From NCBI RefSeq assembly GCF_002261225.1, contig NZ_NEVM01000002.1, positions 434,001 through 498,000 on the forward strand: DNA of 64,000 bases, given 5' to 3'. The position numbers and the translations under genes are program-made. Of this stretch, positions 56,089-64,000 are shown piece by piece; the stretch's first letter is position 1; every line of letters starts with the position of its first letter. The notes beneath the pieces were generated by a model. The model saw nothing but the letters and a program-made list of their open reading frames with translations. It was not told where the DNA came from and did not search any database. Source of the stretch: Bordetella genomosp. 10 (lineage in GTDB: Bacteria > Pseudomonadota > Gammaproteobacteria > Burkholderiales > Burkholderiaceae_B).

Positions 56089-56925
56089 ATGACATACATT
56101 ACGACCAAAGATGGGGTTCAGATCTTCTACAAAGACTGGGGACCGAAGCATGCCCAGCCGTTGGTGTTTCATCACGGCTGGCCTCTGAGTGCGGATGACT
56201 GGGACGCACAGATGCTGTTCTTCGTCTCCCAGGGCTTCAGGGTCGTGGCTCATGATCGGCGTGGCCACGGCCGGTCTTCTCAGGTCAGCGAGGGGCACGA
56301 CATGGACCACTACGCAGCCGATGCATCGGATGTCGTGGAGCACCTGGATCTGAAGAATGCCGTTCATATCGGCCACTCGACGGGTGGAGGCCAGGTCGCG
56401 CGTTATGTCGCGAAGTATGGCCAACCTCAGGGGCGTGTGGCCAAGGCCGTGCTGATCAGTGCCGTTCCTCCACTCATGGTGAAGACGGAAAGCAATCCGG
56501 ACGGTACGCCGATCGAGGTGTTCGACGGCTTTCGCAAGGCGCTGGCGGCGAATCGGGCGCAGTTCTTCCTCGATGTGCCTGCCGGACCGTTCTATGGATT
56601 CAATCGGCCGGGTGCGGACGTGTCGCAGGGGGTCATTCGGAACTGGTGGCGCCAGGGCATGATGGGCAGCGCGAAGGCCCACTACGAAGGCATCAAGGCG
56701 TTTTCGGAAACCGATCAGACCGAGGACCTGAAGGCGATGACGGTGCCCACGCTCATCATGGCTGGCGACGACGACCAGGTCGTCCCGTACAAGGCGGGCG
56801 CGCTACTTCAGGCCAAGCTGATCAAGAACAGCACGCTCAAGATATACCCCGGTTTCTCGCATGGCATGTGCACCGTGAACGCTGAGGTCATCAACGCGGA
56901 TCTACTCTCATTCATCCGTGCATAG
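56089..56925 (+). CDS. alpha/beta hydrolase, non-haem chloroperoxidase type
   Basis: A 278-residue enzyme of the cofactor-free haloperoxidase/arylesterase group. The nucleophile is S97 in GHSTGGG, the acid is in the GDDDQVVP segment (about 226-229), and the base is H258 in GFSHGM. FHHGWPLSADDWDAQM and VAHDRRGHGRSSQ are characteristic of this group, with a Trp in the oxyanion loop. No signal peptide is present. The RBS AAGGAG precedes the ATG. It stands behind a MerR-type promoter identical in layout to that of the adjacent reductase gene. The natural role is usually ester or lactone hydrolysis, perhaps peracid formation. Confidence 0.92.
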   Translation: MTYITTKDGVQIFYKDWGPKHAQPLVFHHGWPLSADDWDAQMLFFVSQGFRVVAHDRRGHGRSSQVSEGHDMDHYAADASDVVEHLDLKNAVHIGHSTGGGQVARYVAKYGQPQGRVAKAVLISAVPPLMVKTESNPDGTPIEVFDGFRKALAANRAQFFLDVPAGPFYGFNRPGADVSQGVIRNWWRQGMMGSAKAHYEGIKAFSETDQTEDLKAMTVPTLIMAGDDDQVVPYKAGALLQAKLIKNSTLKIYPGFSHGMCTVNAEVINADLLSFIRA

Positions 56926-57001
56926 CCGCTCGGTGAAGGCCGAAGGGCTTGCCGTGTTCGATCAGGGTTTCGAGATCGTCGATGATGTACGGACAAAAGG
57001 G

Positions 57002-57658
57002 CTATTTCTTCGTGGCGCGGCGTTTCTTGTCCGTCGCCGCGGGGGAGGCTGGCGTCGTGGCGATCAGGCTCATGAGGTAGTCAAGCGCCTTCTCGTCTTC
57101 CAACGGGGGCGCTCCGGTAACGGCTAGCGCGTCGTTGGTTTCGACATCGCTATGCAGGAAATACTGAACCAAGCCGCCCAGGGTGATCATGAGCAGTCCC
57201 GCCGGCACGTCCTGACGGAGCTGTCCTGCTTTCTGGGCTTCTTCGAAGGCCGGAACGAACATTTTGTTCAGGCTTTCGGAACGCGCCTTGCGCTCTTCCC
57301 TTGGCGCGCCCAGCACGCGCCAGAGTTGGAAGCGCAAGGCGCGCGGGTGCTGGCGCCAGTAGCCCATATAGGCCGCCACTATCTTGCGAAGTCCTTCCGT
57401 CGTTCCCTTTAGGGCAGGGGCCGTGGAGGCCGTCATGGCTTCCACGAATTCTTCGGAGATACGGCTGCCCACCAGCTTCCATAGCGTTTCCTTGTCCTGG
57501 AAGTGATGGTGAATCAACGCCGACGACACGCCGGCTTCCTTGGCTATCTCCCGCGTGGTCGCTCCGTCGAATCCAAGGTTGGAAAATACCGTCAACGCCG
57601 CTTCGACGATGCGATCCCGGGCGTCGACCGTGGTATAGACCTTGCGCAATTCGGACAT
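57002..57658 (-). CDS. TetR-family transcriptional regulator
   Basis: A 218-residue TetR regulator. The HTH is about residues 15-60: ARDRIVEAALTVFSNLGFDGATTREIAKEAGVSSALIHHHFQDKETLW read in parts, followed by an all-helical ligand domain. The C-terminus is basic (DKKRRATKK). It reads leftward, just downstream of the MFS permease gene on the same strand, with a palindromic operator between, which suggests autoregulation and possibly read-through from the siderophore genes. Its ligand is unknown. Confidence 0.92.
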   Translation of the reverse strand: MSELRKVYTTVDARDRIVEAALTVFSNLGFDGATTREIAKEAGVSSALIHHHFQDKETLWKLVGSRISEEFVEAMTASTAPALKGTTEGLRKIVAAYMGYWRQHPRALRFQLWRVLGAPREERKARSESLNKMFVPAFEEAQKAGQLRQDVPAGLLMITLGGLVQYFLHSDVETNDALAVTGAPPLEDEKALDYLMSLIATTPASPAATDKKRRATKK

Positions 57659-57724
57659 AAAGCATTTCTCCTGGCTGGCGGAATGGCTGAGTTTCCTTGA
57701 TTATCACCACCACTATCGCAGAAA

Positions 57725-57740
57725 CTGACCAGACAGTCAG
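57725..57740. promoter_or_regulatory. palindromic TetR operator upstream of the tetR gene
   Basis: CTGACCAGACAGTCAG: CTGAC (57725-57729) and GTCAG (57736-57740) are inverted around a six-base centre, 67 bp upstream of the TetR start and directly beside the MFS stop. It resembles typical TetR-family operators. Confidence 0.6.
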
Positions 57741-57748
57741 CCAGCTAA

Positions 57749-59041
57749 TCATGGCTCAGAACCGGCCTTGGCCGCGGGTCCATGAAACATCCGCATGAAG
57801 TACCAGGCGGAAGCCGCGAAAGCGATCACGATGCAGGCCTGAAAGCGGGACCAGCCGATGACCTGTATCAGTCCCGGCAGGACCAGCAAGGCCGCGGTGC
57901 CGATAAACCGTCCCAACCCATAGAGCAACGCATAGTCCGTGGCCGCCTGATCGCCCGTCGCCCACTCCAGGATAAGTCCACCCAAGACTACATATAGCGC
58001 CGAAGCGCCAGCCGTCGTCAGCACGCTGCCGATCATCGCCGTCATGGCGCTTCCTTGGGAGAAACCTACCCAGACGGTGCCGGCGCTGACCAGGCATACC
58101 GCGGCCATCAGCGAGGCGGCGTTTCGCAAGGGAAGCCACCGAACGAGGAAGGGCGCGAGCACGCAAGCGGCGGCATTGGCAAGCGGCGCGATGGTGCCCA
58201 GTACGCTGCCGATGCGTTCCAGCGAAACCCCCATGTCGACCAGCAGCAGACGGTTGAAATTGAACAGTGCCAGCAAGGTGCAAACCAATAGCGTCAGCCG
58301 GATAAAGCGTGTCTTCATGCCAGGCTTGCGCAGTGTCTGCCGTATGCTCGCCCGCTGCCGGCGTGATCGAATGGATTGAATGGATTGAATGGACTGAGTG
58401 GACTGAATGGACAATTGGCGGTCCCTGCGGATAAGGGCCAATACCGGAACGCCGGAGAGCGCCATCAGCGCGGCGATGACCCACATCGTTCCTTGCCACG
58501 CCAGTTGCGGGTACAGGGCGATCAGCACCCCGCCGCCGAGCACCGAGCCCAATGACACGCCACCCATTTTGGCCGCGGCCGCCGCGGGGCGTTGGGCCTG
58601 CGGGATCATTTCAACGGTGAGTGCATCCAGCGCCACGTCCATCGTCGCGGCGGCGAGGGTCGCCACGACACCAAGTATTAGCAGGGTGCTCCAGGCCCCA
58701 TGCGCGGGTTCGTGGAAGGCGGCCGCCAGAATGGCGAATACCGCAACCCATTGCATGGGAATGATCCAGCCCGTTCGACGCCCCAACCAGGGCCACCGCC
58801 ATGAATCGACCACAGGCGCCCACAGAAACGCGATGCCGAATGGGAGGTAGAGTGCGTATACCCAGCGCATGGTGGATAGCGCCATGCCTTGGGTACGCAA
58901 TATCGGCGCGATGCCTCCCTGGACGAAGCCAAGAATGACGCCGAGCGATACGTAGGCCAAAGCCACGGCGAGCAAGGCAAGCCCTATGCGGTCATGGGCG
59001 CTTTCCGGCGCCGCGCCAGCGGATCGATTCGCTGCTTCCAT
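57749..59041 (-). CDS. MFS permease, RhtX/FptX-like siderophore importer
   Basis: A 430-residue inner-membrane transporter of about 12 helices: RIGLALLAVALAYVSLGVILGFVQGGIAPILRTQG, then LYLPFGIAFLWAPVVDSWRWPWLGRRTGW, a loop typical of AmpG/RhtX-like permeases. It follows the TonB receptor gene on the same strand after 13 bp, so it is probably the inner-membrane step of the same uptake system, as FptX is for pyochelin. I chose ATG 59041 with AAGGGG upstream. A 9-bp tandem repeat in the central cytoplasmic loop encodes a Ser-Ile-Gln repeat. No ABC-type importer is present. Confidence 0.82.
   Translation of the reverse strand: MEAANRSAGAAPESAHDRIGLALLAVALAYVSLGVILGFVQGGIAPILRTQGMALSTMRWVYALYLPFGIAFLWAPVVDSWRWPWLGRRTGWIIPMQWVAVFAILAAAFHEPAHGAWSTLLILGVVATLAAATMDVALDALTVEMIPQAQRPAAAAAKMGGVSLGSVLGGGVLIALYPQLAWQGTMWVIAALMALSGVPVLALIRRDRQLSIQSTQSIQSIQSIRSRRQRASIRQTLRKPGMKTRFIRLTLLVCTLLALFNFNRLLLVDMGVSLERIGSVLGTIAPLANAAACVLAPFLVRWLPLRNAASLMAAVCLVSAGTVWVGFSQGSAMTAMIGSVLTTAGASALYVVLGGLILEWATGDQAATDYALLYGLGRFIGTAALLVLPGLIQVIGWSRFQACIVIAFAASAWYFMRMFHGPAAKAGSEP
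58371..58415. repeat. 9-bp tandem repeats inside the MFS gene
   Basis: ATGGATTGA appears at 58371-58379 and 58380-58388, then ATGGACTGA, GTGGACTGA and a partial unit up to 58415. The 9-bp unit keeps the frame and encodes a Ser-Ile-Gln/Ser-Thr-Gln repeat in the loop between the two halves of the transporter. Confidence 0.8.
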
Positions 59042-59054
59042 TGCCGGACGCCCC

Positions 59055-61271
59055 TTAGAACTTGATCGTTGCGCCGACGCCGACGATACGAGGTTGCCCG
59101 ATGCGTACCGAGCTGACCCCTGTCGTCCATGCCTGACCCGCAACGAAATACTGTTTGTTGAACAAGTTCCAGGCGAATCCGTAAATCTCCCAGTTTCCGT
59201 GCTGCCATCCAATGCGGGCATTGGTGACGCTATAGCTGGGCAACTCGAAACTTCCCTTTACGTCCGCTGCCCGGTTGCCTACGTATTGCCAAGCGACCGA
59301 TGTTTTGAGGGTGCCCTCATAACCGGCAATGTTCATGGGCGTGTCGTATTGAACCCCTAGCGAGGCATTGACCTTCGGCACATTTGGAACGCGATTGCCG
59401 GAAGCGGCTCCGGTTGAACTGCCCGTGGGAACATGGACGAGTTCGGCATCCGTGTAACCTATCCCCGCGGTCAACTTGAGGTTTTGAGTGAGACTGGCCG
59501 CCGTTTCCAGTTCAAAGCCCTTGCTTCGATAATCGAGCGCCGCGGTGGTGAACAGCGCTTGGGACGCATCGAAGACAATCAGGTGCCCATTTTTTACATC
59601 GTTGTAGAACACCGACCCATTCACGCTAAGGCGCCGATCGAGCCAATACGATTTGAATCCCGCTTCGTAAGTCCAACTGGTGGATCTCGGGTAGGGGACT
59701 TCGGCCTTGCCATACGGGCCATTGGTTTGCGTGACCGGATAACCCGAGCTCACAGCGCCGCGTGAAACGGTGGCGTAGGTCATCACGTTCGGCGACCAGT
59801 CGTAGGAGAGTCCGGCACGACCGGTAGGAAACCGATCCGACAGGCTCGAATCATGATCGGAATAACCGACGACCGCGGGGCTGCCGTTGCCGATGAATTC
59901 ATAGCCGGCGTCCTTGTGTTCGTAGGTGTAGCGCAGCCCCAGCGTCGCCTTCAACTTGTCCGTCAATGCCAACGTGCCTTCGCCGAACAAAGCGGCGCTA
60001 TTGGTCGTGATCCTGTTGTGCTGCGTTCCGTTCTGCGTCTGGTAATTGAACGCTGCCGCCGATGCCTTGGAAACCGCATTATTGGTGAACTCGGATCGGA
60101 AGAAATTGATGCCGCCGGTCCAGGTGAACGGGCCATCGTCATTTGACGATAGGCGGAACTCTTGCTGGGTGGTTTTTTCCCGGAAGGTTATATCGGCCAG
60201 ATCCGCATAGGGGACGTTATAGAGGCTTGGCGATTGCCGAGTCATTGCCGAATAGATCAGGCCGTCGGTAAGGTCGAGTGGCTGGTGTGAATAATCATCC
60301 TGGTAGCTGGTCAGGGAGGTCAGGCGGACCTTGCCGAAGTCATGCTCCACCTTGAGAGACACCCCGGCGTCGCGCCAGGTGATATTGCCGTCGGGGTCTA
60401 CCGCGCTTTGCGGAAAATCGGGGTTTTGATACCAGACAAAGCGCGGCGCGTTGGATTCCCGGCGGTCGTAGTACCCGGTCAGGGTTGCGGTGGTGTCATC
60501 TCCGATCAACCACAGGAGAGAACCCCGGGCCGATCCGACCTGCACCTTGCCGTCCTTGCCGCCGGAAGCGATATTCGGAACGGTTCCGCTTTGATCCGAA
60601 TACCGGAGCGCCAGGCGTCCCGCCAAGGTGTCGGACAACGCGCCATTGGCAACGGCTTCGCCGACATGATATCCATGCGTTCCGATTTCAGTCGTTGCCG
60701 AGAATTCGCGTTTGAAGCTAGGCGCGTTGGGAACGATGTTGATGGCGCCGCCTTGCGTATTCCGGCCGAAGAGGGTGCCTTGGGGACCGCGCAATACCTC
60801 GACACGCTCGATGTCGAACAGCGTCGGCGGCGCGCCGTAAACGGAGCGTGGCACTTCGTTGAAGTAAGTGACGACCGACGTGTCGTCAGGCGATAGCGGC
60901 GCAAAAGAACCGACGCCGCGGATGAGAAACAGGTTCCCGAACTGACCGCCGCTATCCGCGAAAGACGTATTCGGCGCGGAGCGCGCCAACCCGGCGTTGC
61001 TGTCCGAAGGGGAGGCGCCGGTTTCGATCGTCTTGCCGTCCAGCACGGTCATGCTGATCGGAACCTTTTGCTCGGATTCTTCGCGCTTGCGTGCCGTCAC
61101 GGTGACGGCGGGAAGCTCCGCGACGCCTTGGGCCGATGCGGCTGCGTCTGTCTGATCGCCCTGTGCCCACGCGGAAGGCACGACGGCCAGGATCGAAGTC
61201 AATGCGCAGGCGATCGCCGGCAGTCGGGGTTCAAGGACAGAGCGGCGCTTCTGAGGGTTTTTTGTACGCAT
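59055..61271 (-). CDS. TonB-dependent outer-membrane receptor
   Basis: Siderophore-type outer-membrane receptor (738 aa). The signal peptide (about residues 1-36) ends SAWA before QGDQ; the TonB-box region and plug follow (LPAVTVTARKREESEQKVPISMTVLDG, GNLFLIRGVGS, VEVLRGPQGTLFGRNTQGGAINIV), then the 22-strand barrel ending in IGQPRIVGVGATIKF with a terminal Phe. There is no N-terminal signalling domain, so no sigma/anti-sigma control is expected. The ATG at 61271 is chosen because AAGGG precedes it and the signal peptide follows; an in-frame ATG at 61382 would place 37 unlikely residues in front. Upstream there is a Fur-box-like sequence. Confidence 0.93.
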   Translation of the reverse strand: MRTKNPQKRRSVLEPRLPAIACALTSILAVVPSAWAQGDQTDAAASAQGVAELPAVTVTARKREESEQKVPISMTVLDGKTIETGASPSDSNAGLARSAPNTSFADSGGQFGNLFLIRGVGSFAPLSPDDTSVVTYFNEVPRSVYGAPPTLFDIERVEVLRGPQGTLFGRNTQGGAINIVPNAPSFKREFSATTEIGTHGYHVGEAVANGALSDTLAGRLALRYSDQSGTVPNIASGGKDGKVQVGSARGSLLWLIGDDTTATLTGYYDRRESNAPRFVWYQNPDFPQSAVDPDGNITWRDAGVSLKVEHDFGKVRLTSLTSYQDDYSHQPLDLTDGLIYSAMTRQSPSLYNVPYADLADITFREKTTQQEFRLSSNDDGPFTWTGGINFFRSEFTNNAVSKASAAAFNYQTQNGTQHNRITTNSAALFGEGTLALTDKLKATLGLRYTYEHKDAGYEFIGNGSPAVVGYSDHDSSLSDRFPTGRAGLSYDWSPNVMTYATVSRGAVSSGYPVTQTNGPYGKAEVPYPRSTSWTYEAGFKSYWLDRRLSVNGSVFYNDVKNGHLIVFDASQALFTTAALDYRSKGFELETAASLTQNLKLTAGIGYTDAELVHVPTGSSTGAASGNRVPNVPKVNASLGVQYDTPMNIAGYEGTLKTSVAWQYVGNRAADVKGSFELPSYSVTNARIGWQHGNWEIYGFAWNLFNKQYFVAGQAWTTGVSSVRIGQPRIVGVGATIKF

Positions 61272-61413
61272 GGTTTCCCTTCGTGTCGATGCGGCAAATG
61301 CGGGAAACCCTGGCCGGTAGCGCTCGTGCGATGAGAAGAAATCGCCGTGCCCGGGATGGTTCCGCGGTGACTGATTAATCACATGATTTGTAAACTAATC
61401 AAATGATCAGTCA

Positions 61414-61432
61414 AAATAGTAATGATTCTCAA
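61414..61432 (-). promoter_or_regulatory. Fur-box-like site upstream of the TonB receptor
   Basis: On the minus strand the sequence reads TTGAGAATCATTACTATTT (complement of 61414-61432), with the GAATCATTA core resembling the Fur consensus (GATAATGATAATCATTATC). It lies about 145 bp before the receptor ATG, in AT-rich DNA that also carries several ATCA/TGAT steps. Iron repression is inferred. Confidence 0.6.
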
Positions 61433-61551
61433 CATCGGCTGTCAAGGGCAGTGACGCGACCTGGGGGCAAATGAATCCGGCTCGGATGACTGACGTGGCG
61501 GGTGGACGCCATATCCCGCTGGCGTCGTGCTTTGCCGGCGTACTTGTGTCA

Positions 61552-61566
61552 TCCCCCATAAGGGGA
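61552..61566. promoter_or_regulatory. palindrome TCCCC-N5-GGGGA upstream of the multi-enzyme gene
   Basis: TCCCC (61552-61556) and GGGGA (61562-61566) are inverted around CATAA, 75 bp before the ATG at 61641. No T-run follows, so a regulator-binding site is more likely than a terminator. Apart from this site and the Fur-like box I see nothing in the 369-bp gap 61272-61640. Confidence 0.4.
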
Positions 61567-61640
61567 GTACAACGCGCAGACGCACGCAGCTAGCATGGCA
61601 AAGCAATCCTTCAGTCAAAATCGCTGGGGAGGAAACCGTG

Positions 61641-64000
61641 ATGCTGACCGACCTTCAATTGGCGCAGATCATGCGTCACGCATCCCAGCGGCGCCGCGCG
61701 GAGTGTCTCGAGCCGCTCAACGCTGCCATGCAGGCGCACCAGATCGACGCCAACGTGCAGCGCGCGGCCGCCTTCGTCGCCCAGTTGGGCCACGAATCAG
61801 GCGAGTTGCAGTTCCTGGAGGAAATCTGGGGCCCGACGGCGGCGCAGAGGCGCTACGAGCCTCCCGGCGAATTGGCGCGCAAGCTTGGCAATACGCAGCC
61901 TGGCGACGGTCTTCGCTTCAAGGGCCGCGGGCCGATCCAGATCACCGGGCGCGGCAACTACACGCGCTACGGCGAGTTGCTGAAACTCGATCTGGTCGGG
62001 CATCCGGAGCAAGCAGCCGATCCGGCGGTGGGCTTCCGCATCGCGGGGCTGTTCTGGGAACGCAATGGGCTCAACGCGCTGGCCGATGCCGGCCGGTTCG
62101 ACGACATCACGGGCCGCATCAATGGCGGCCAGAATGGCGCGGAAGATCGCCGGCGCCTCTATGCCCTGGCGCTGGAAGTATTGCGCGGCAGCCTGCCCGA
62201 TGCGGCGGCCGCCCCGGCGCCAGCCATGCGGCGCGCAGGCAAGGCGGGCGCCCGGCGCGCTGGGCAGGCGATGGCGGCGGAGGCGCTGCCGCGTGGCTGG
62301 GAGGCCATTGCGCAAGCCGAGCCCGCGACGCCCGTGGACCAGAAGGCGAGCGGAGCTCGCCGCCGTGGCGGGGCGGACGCTTCGGCACGCAAGGGAGATG
62401 CGAGCCCCGCTCTCGCGCGGCAGTTCGATGCCCGGCCCGACACACTGGATTTCCGCGATCAGATGTACACCCCCACGCTGATCGAAGTGCCCACGCACGT
62501 ATCGCTGGGCGACTACCTGGAATGCAAGGTGCCCATCCTCGACCAGGGTTCCGAAGGGGCATGCACCGGCTATGGCCTGGCCACGGTGGCGCACTACCTG
62601 TTGCTGCGCCGGCGCGTGGTGCCCGACGCAACGCCGGTAAGCCCACGCATGATGTATGACCTGGCCCGTCGCTATGACGAATGGCCGGGCGAGGACTATT
62701 CCGGGTCCAGCGCGCGCGGCGCCATGAAGGGATGGCACAAGCACGGCGTCTGCGCCGAATCGCTTTACCCCAGCAGGGCGGGGAAGAAGGCCGCCAGGCA
62801 AGGCGCGGCGATCGACGGCGGCCTGAACGACGAACGCGTGACCGATGCATTGCGCCGCCCGCTGGGCGCCTATTTCCGGGTCAACCACAAGGATCTGGTG
62901 GCGATGCACTCGGCCATCGCGGAGGTCGGCGCGCTCTACGCCACCTGCTCCGTCCACGATGGCTGGTCTCGGACGGGGGCGGACGGCGTGATCGCGCAGT
63001 CGTCCGCGATCCTGGGCGGGCATGCCTTCGCCATCGTCGCCTACGACGAGCGCGGTTTCTGGATCCAGAACTCGTGGGGCTCGGACTGGGGCCGTGGCGG
63101 CTTCGGCCTGCTGAGCTACGACGACTGGCTGGAGAACGGCACCGACGTGTGGGTAGCCCGCCTGGGCGCGCCGGTGATGCTGCGGCGGGCGGAATCCACC
63201 GCGGCGGTGCACGCCACCACGGCGGCGCAGTCCGCCAGCTACTCCTACGCCGACTTGCGGCCGCACATCGTCAGCGTGGGCAACAACGGAGTGCTCAAGG
63301 CCGGCGGCGATTACGGCAGCACGCCCGAGGAACTGCGGCGCATTTTCGAGGAAGACATACCCCGCGCCACCGAAGGCTGGGCGGCGCCGCGGATACTGCT
63401 CTACGCGCACGGCGGTCTGGTCAGCGAGCAGGCCGCGGTGCAGCGGCTGGCCGAATACCGGCCGCCGCTATTGGAGGGCGAGGTATATCCGCTGGGCTTT
63501 ATCTGGCGTTCCGACTACTGGACCACCATCACCAACATCCTGCGCGATGCCGTCAGCCGCCGCAAACCCGAAGGCATACTGGATGCCTCCAAGGACTTCA
63601 TGCTGGATCGCCTCGATGACGCGTTGGAACCGCTGGCGCGCGTGCTCACCGGCAAGTCCTCCTGGAGCGAAATGAAGCAGAATGCCCTGGCTGCCAGCGA
63701 CAAGGGCGGCGCCGCCGAACTGGTGGCCGACCTGCTGCAGGCTTTGCGCAACCGCTTGCCGGCGCTGGAAGTTCATATGGTGGGACACAGCGCCGGCTCC
63801 ATCCTGCTGGCGCCGCTGGTAAGCCTGCTCGTCGCCCGGGGCGTCCCCGTCAAGAGCTGCACCTTGTGGGCGCCTGCTTGCCGGGTCGAGTTGTTCGAGC
63901 AGCATTACGTGCCCGCGTTGAAGGAAAAAAAGCTCGAGAAGATGACCATCTTCGCCCTGACCGACAAGGCCGAGCGAGACGACCAGTGCGGCCACATCTA
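61641..64000 (+). CDS. three-domain hydrolase: GH19 lysozyme-like + papain-like protease + alpha/beta hydrolase (3' end outside window)
   Basis: Codons from ATG 61641 (RBS GGGGAGGAAACC; a GTG precedes at 61638) stay open for 786 residues with no stop before the window end. Domain 1, about residues 10-185, is GH19-type: HES with catalytic Glu52, EIWGPTAAQRRYE (61-73), then GRGPIQITGRGNY (95-107) and NGGQNG. A low-complexity Ala/Arg linker follows (about 190-265). Domain 2, about 285-510, is papain-like (C1A): oxyanion Q302 and nucleophile C308 in DQGSEGACTGYG, H461 in GGHAFAIVAYD, N477 in WIQNSWGSDWG. Domain 3, from about 580, is an alpha/beta hydrolase: AHGGL (589-593) and nucleophile S717 in GHSAGS. 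No signal peptide is seen, so export, if any, would need a specialised system such as type VI. I know no named family with this three-domain order. Confidence 0.9.
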   Translation, partial: MLTDLQLAQIMRHASQRRRAECLEPLNAAMQAHQIDANVQRAAAFVAQLGHESGELQFLEEIWGPTAAQRRYEPPGELARKLGNTQPGDGLRFKGRGPIQITGRGNYTRYGELLKLDLVGHPEQAADPAVGFRIAGLFWERNGLNALADAGRFDDITGRINGGQNGAEDRRRLYALALEVLRGSLPDAAAAPAPAMRRAGKAGARRAGQAMAAEALPRGWEAIAQAEPATPVDQKASGARRRGGADASARKGDASPALARQFDARPDTLDFRDQMYTPTLIEVPTHVSLGDYLECKVPILDQGSEGACTGYGLATVAHYLLLRRRVVPDATPVSPRMMYDLARRYDEWPGEDYSGSSARGAMKGWHKHGVCAESLYPSRAGKKAARQGAAIDGGLNDERVTDALRRPLGAYFRVNHKDLVAMHSAIAEVGALYATCSVHDGWSRTGADGVIAQSSAILGGHAFAIVAYDERGFWIQNSWGSDWGRGGFGLLSYDDWLENGTDVWVARLGAPVMLRRAESTAAVHATTAAQSASYSYADLRPHIVSVGNNGVLKAGGDYGSTPEELRRIFEEDIPRATEGWAAPRILLYAHGGLVSEQAAVQRLAEYRPPLLEGEVYPLGFIWRSDYWTTITNILRDAVSRRKPEGILDASKDFMLDRLDDALEPLARVLTGKSSWSEMKQNALAASDKGGAAELVADLLQALRNRLPALEVHMVGHSAGSILLAPLVSLLVARGVPVKSCTLWAPACRVELFEQHYVPALKEKKLEKMTIFALTDKAERDDQCGHI

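Noticed and set aside
61595..62659. An open frame starting at 61595 in another frame over the multi-enzyme gene
   Set aside because: It lacks an RBS and gives an Arg/Ala-rich product, while the frame from 61641 gives recognisable GH19, papain and hydrolase motifs.

Overview
The window is high-GC, densely packed bacterial DNA. Gene content (complete iscR-iscSUA-hscBA-fdx-iscX operon, prfB-lysS, recJ-rpfE, lolCD, greB, several periplasmic TctC/Bug binding proteins, DUF4148 secreted peptides) and codon use fit a betaproteobacterium of the Alcaligenaceae, most likely Bordetella or a close relative. This assignment is inference from content; no database was searched.

Layout. 1-1577 is the 3' part of uvrB. 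1837-8252 carries a low-molecular-weight tyrosine phosphatase and then the full ISC iron-sulfur assembly operon behind an IscR-type promoter, closed by a strong terminator. 8438-12814 holds a methylglyoxal synthase with a second, degenerate copy of its own fold at the N-terminus, then the leftward cluster prfB (with the classical +1 frameshift), an SDR and lysS. 13013-16468 is a catabolic cassette: Bug-type binding protein, two-subunit fumarase/tartrate dehydratase, LysR regulator. 16592-19327 encodes a roughly 911-residue protein I cannot assign. 19502-22902 holds two MFS transporters, the second divergent from an ArsR-like repressor with GTAC-type operators. 23014-35074 is mostly housekeeping: recJ, rpfE, lolCD, tatD, a pair of related small secreted proteins, comEC, an alpha/beta hydrolase, RNase AM and greB. 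35152-45023 holds purL, an M20 peptidase, a DUF1415 protein, a methyltransferase and an EF-G gene outside any ribosomal-protein context; an 80-bp hairpin-rich element occurs as a tandem pair and again as a third copy. 45243-50736 holds two tandem Bug-type binding proteins and guaB-guaA.

From the 3' end of guaA onward (50737-64000) the character changes: genes are accessory, several stretches are visibly less GC-rich, and regulators dominate. This part contains a lone DUF3396-type immunity-like gene, a LysR/beta-helix divergent pair, a MerR regulator with two matching 19-bp-spacer promoters (one before an NAD-binding reductase, one before a chloroperoxidase-like hydrolase), a TetR gene with a palindromic operator, and a Fur-box-preceded TonB receptor plus MFS permease that look like a siderophore uptake unit.

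The most striking gene is the last one, 61641 to beyond the window end. It has no stop codon inside the window. My own translation shows three different hydrolase domains in one chain: a GH19-type lysozyme/chitinase, a complete papain-type cysteine protease, and a serine alpha/beta hydrolase. It looks like an uncharacterised multi-enzyme effector or toxin.
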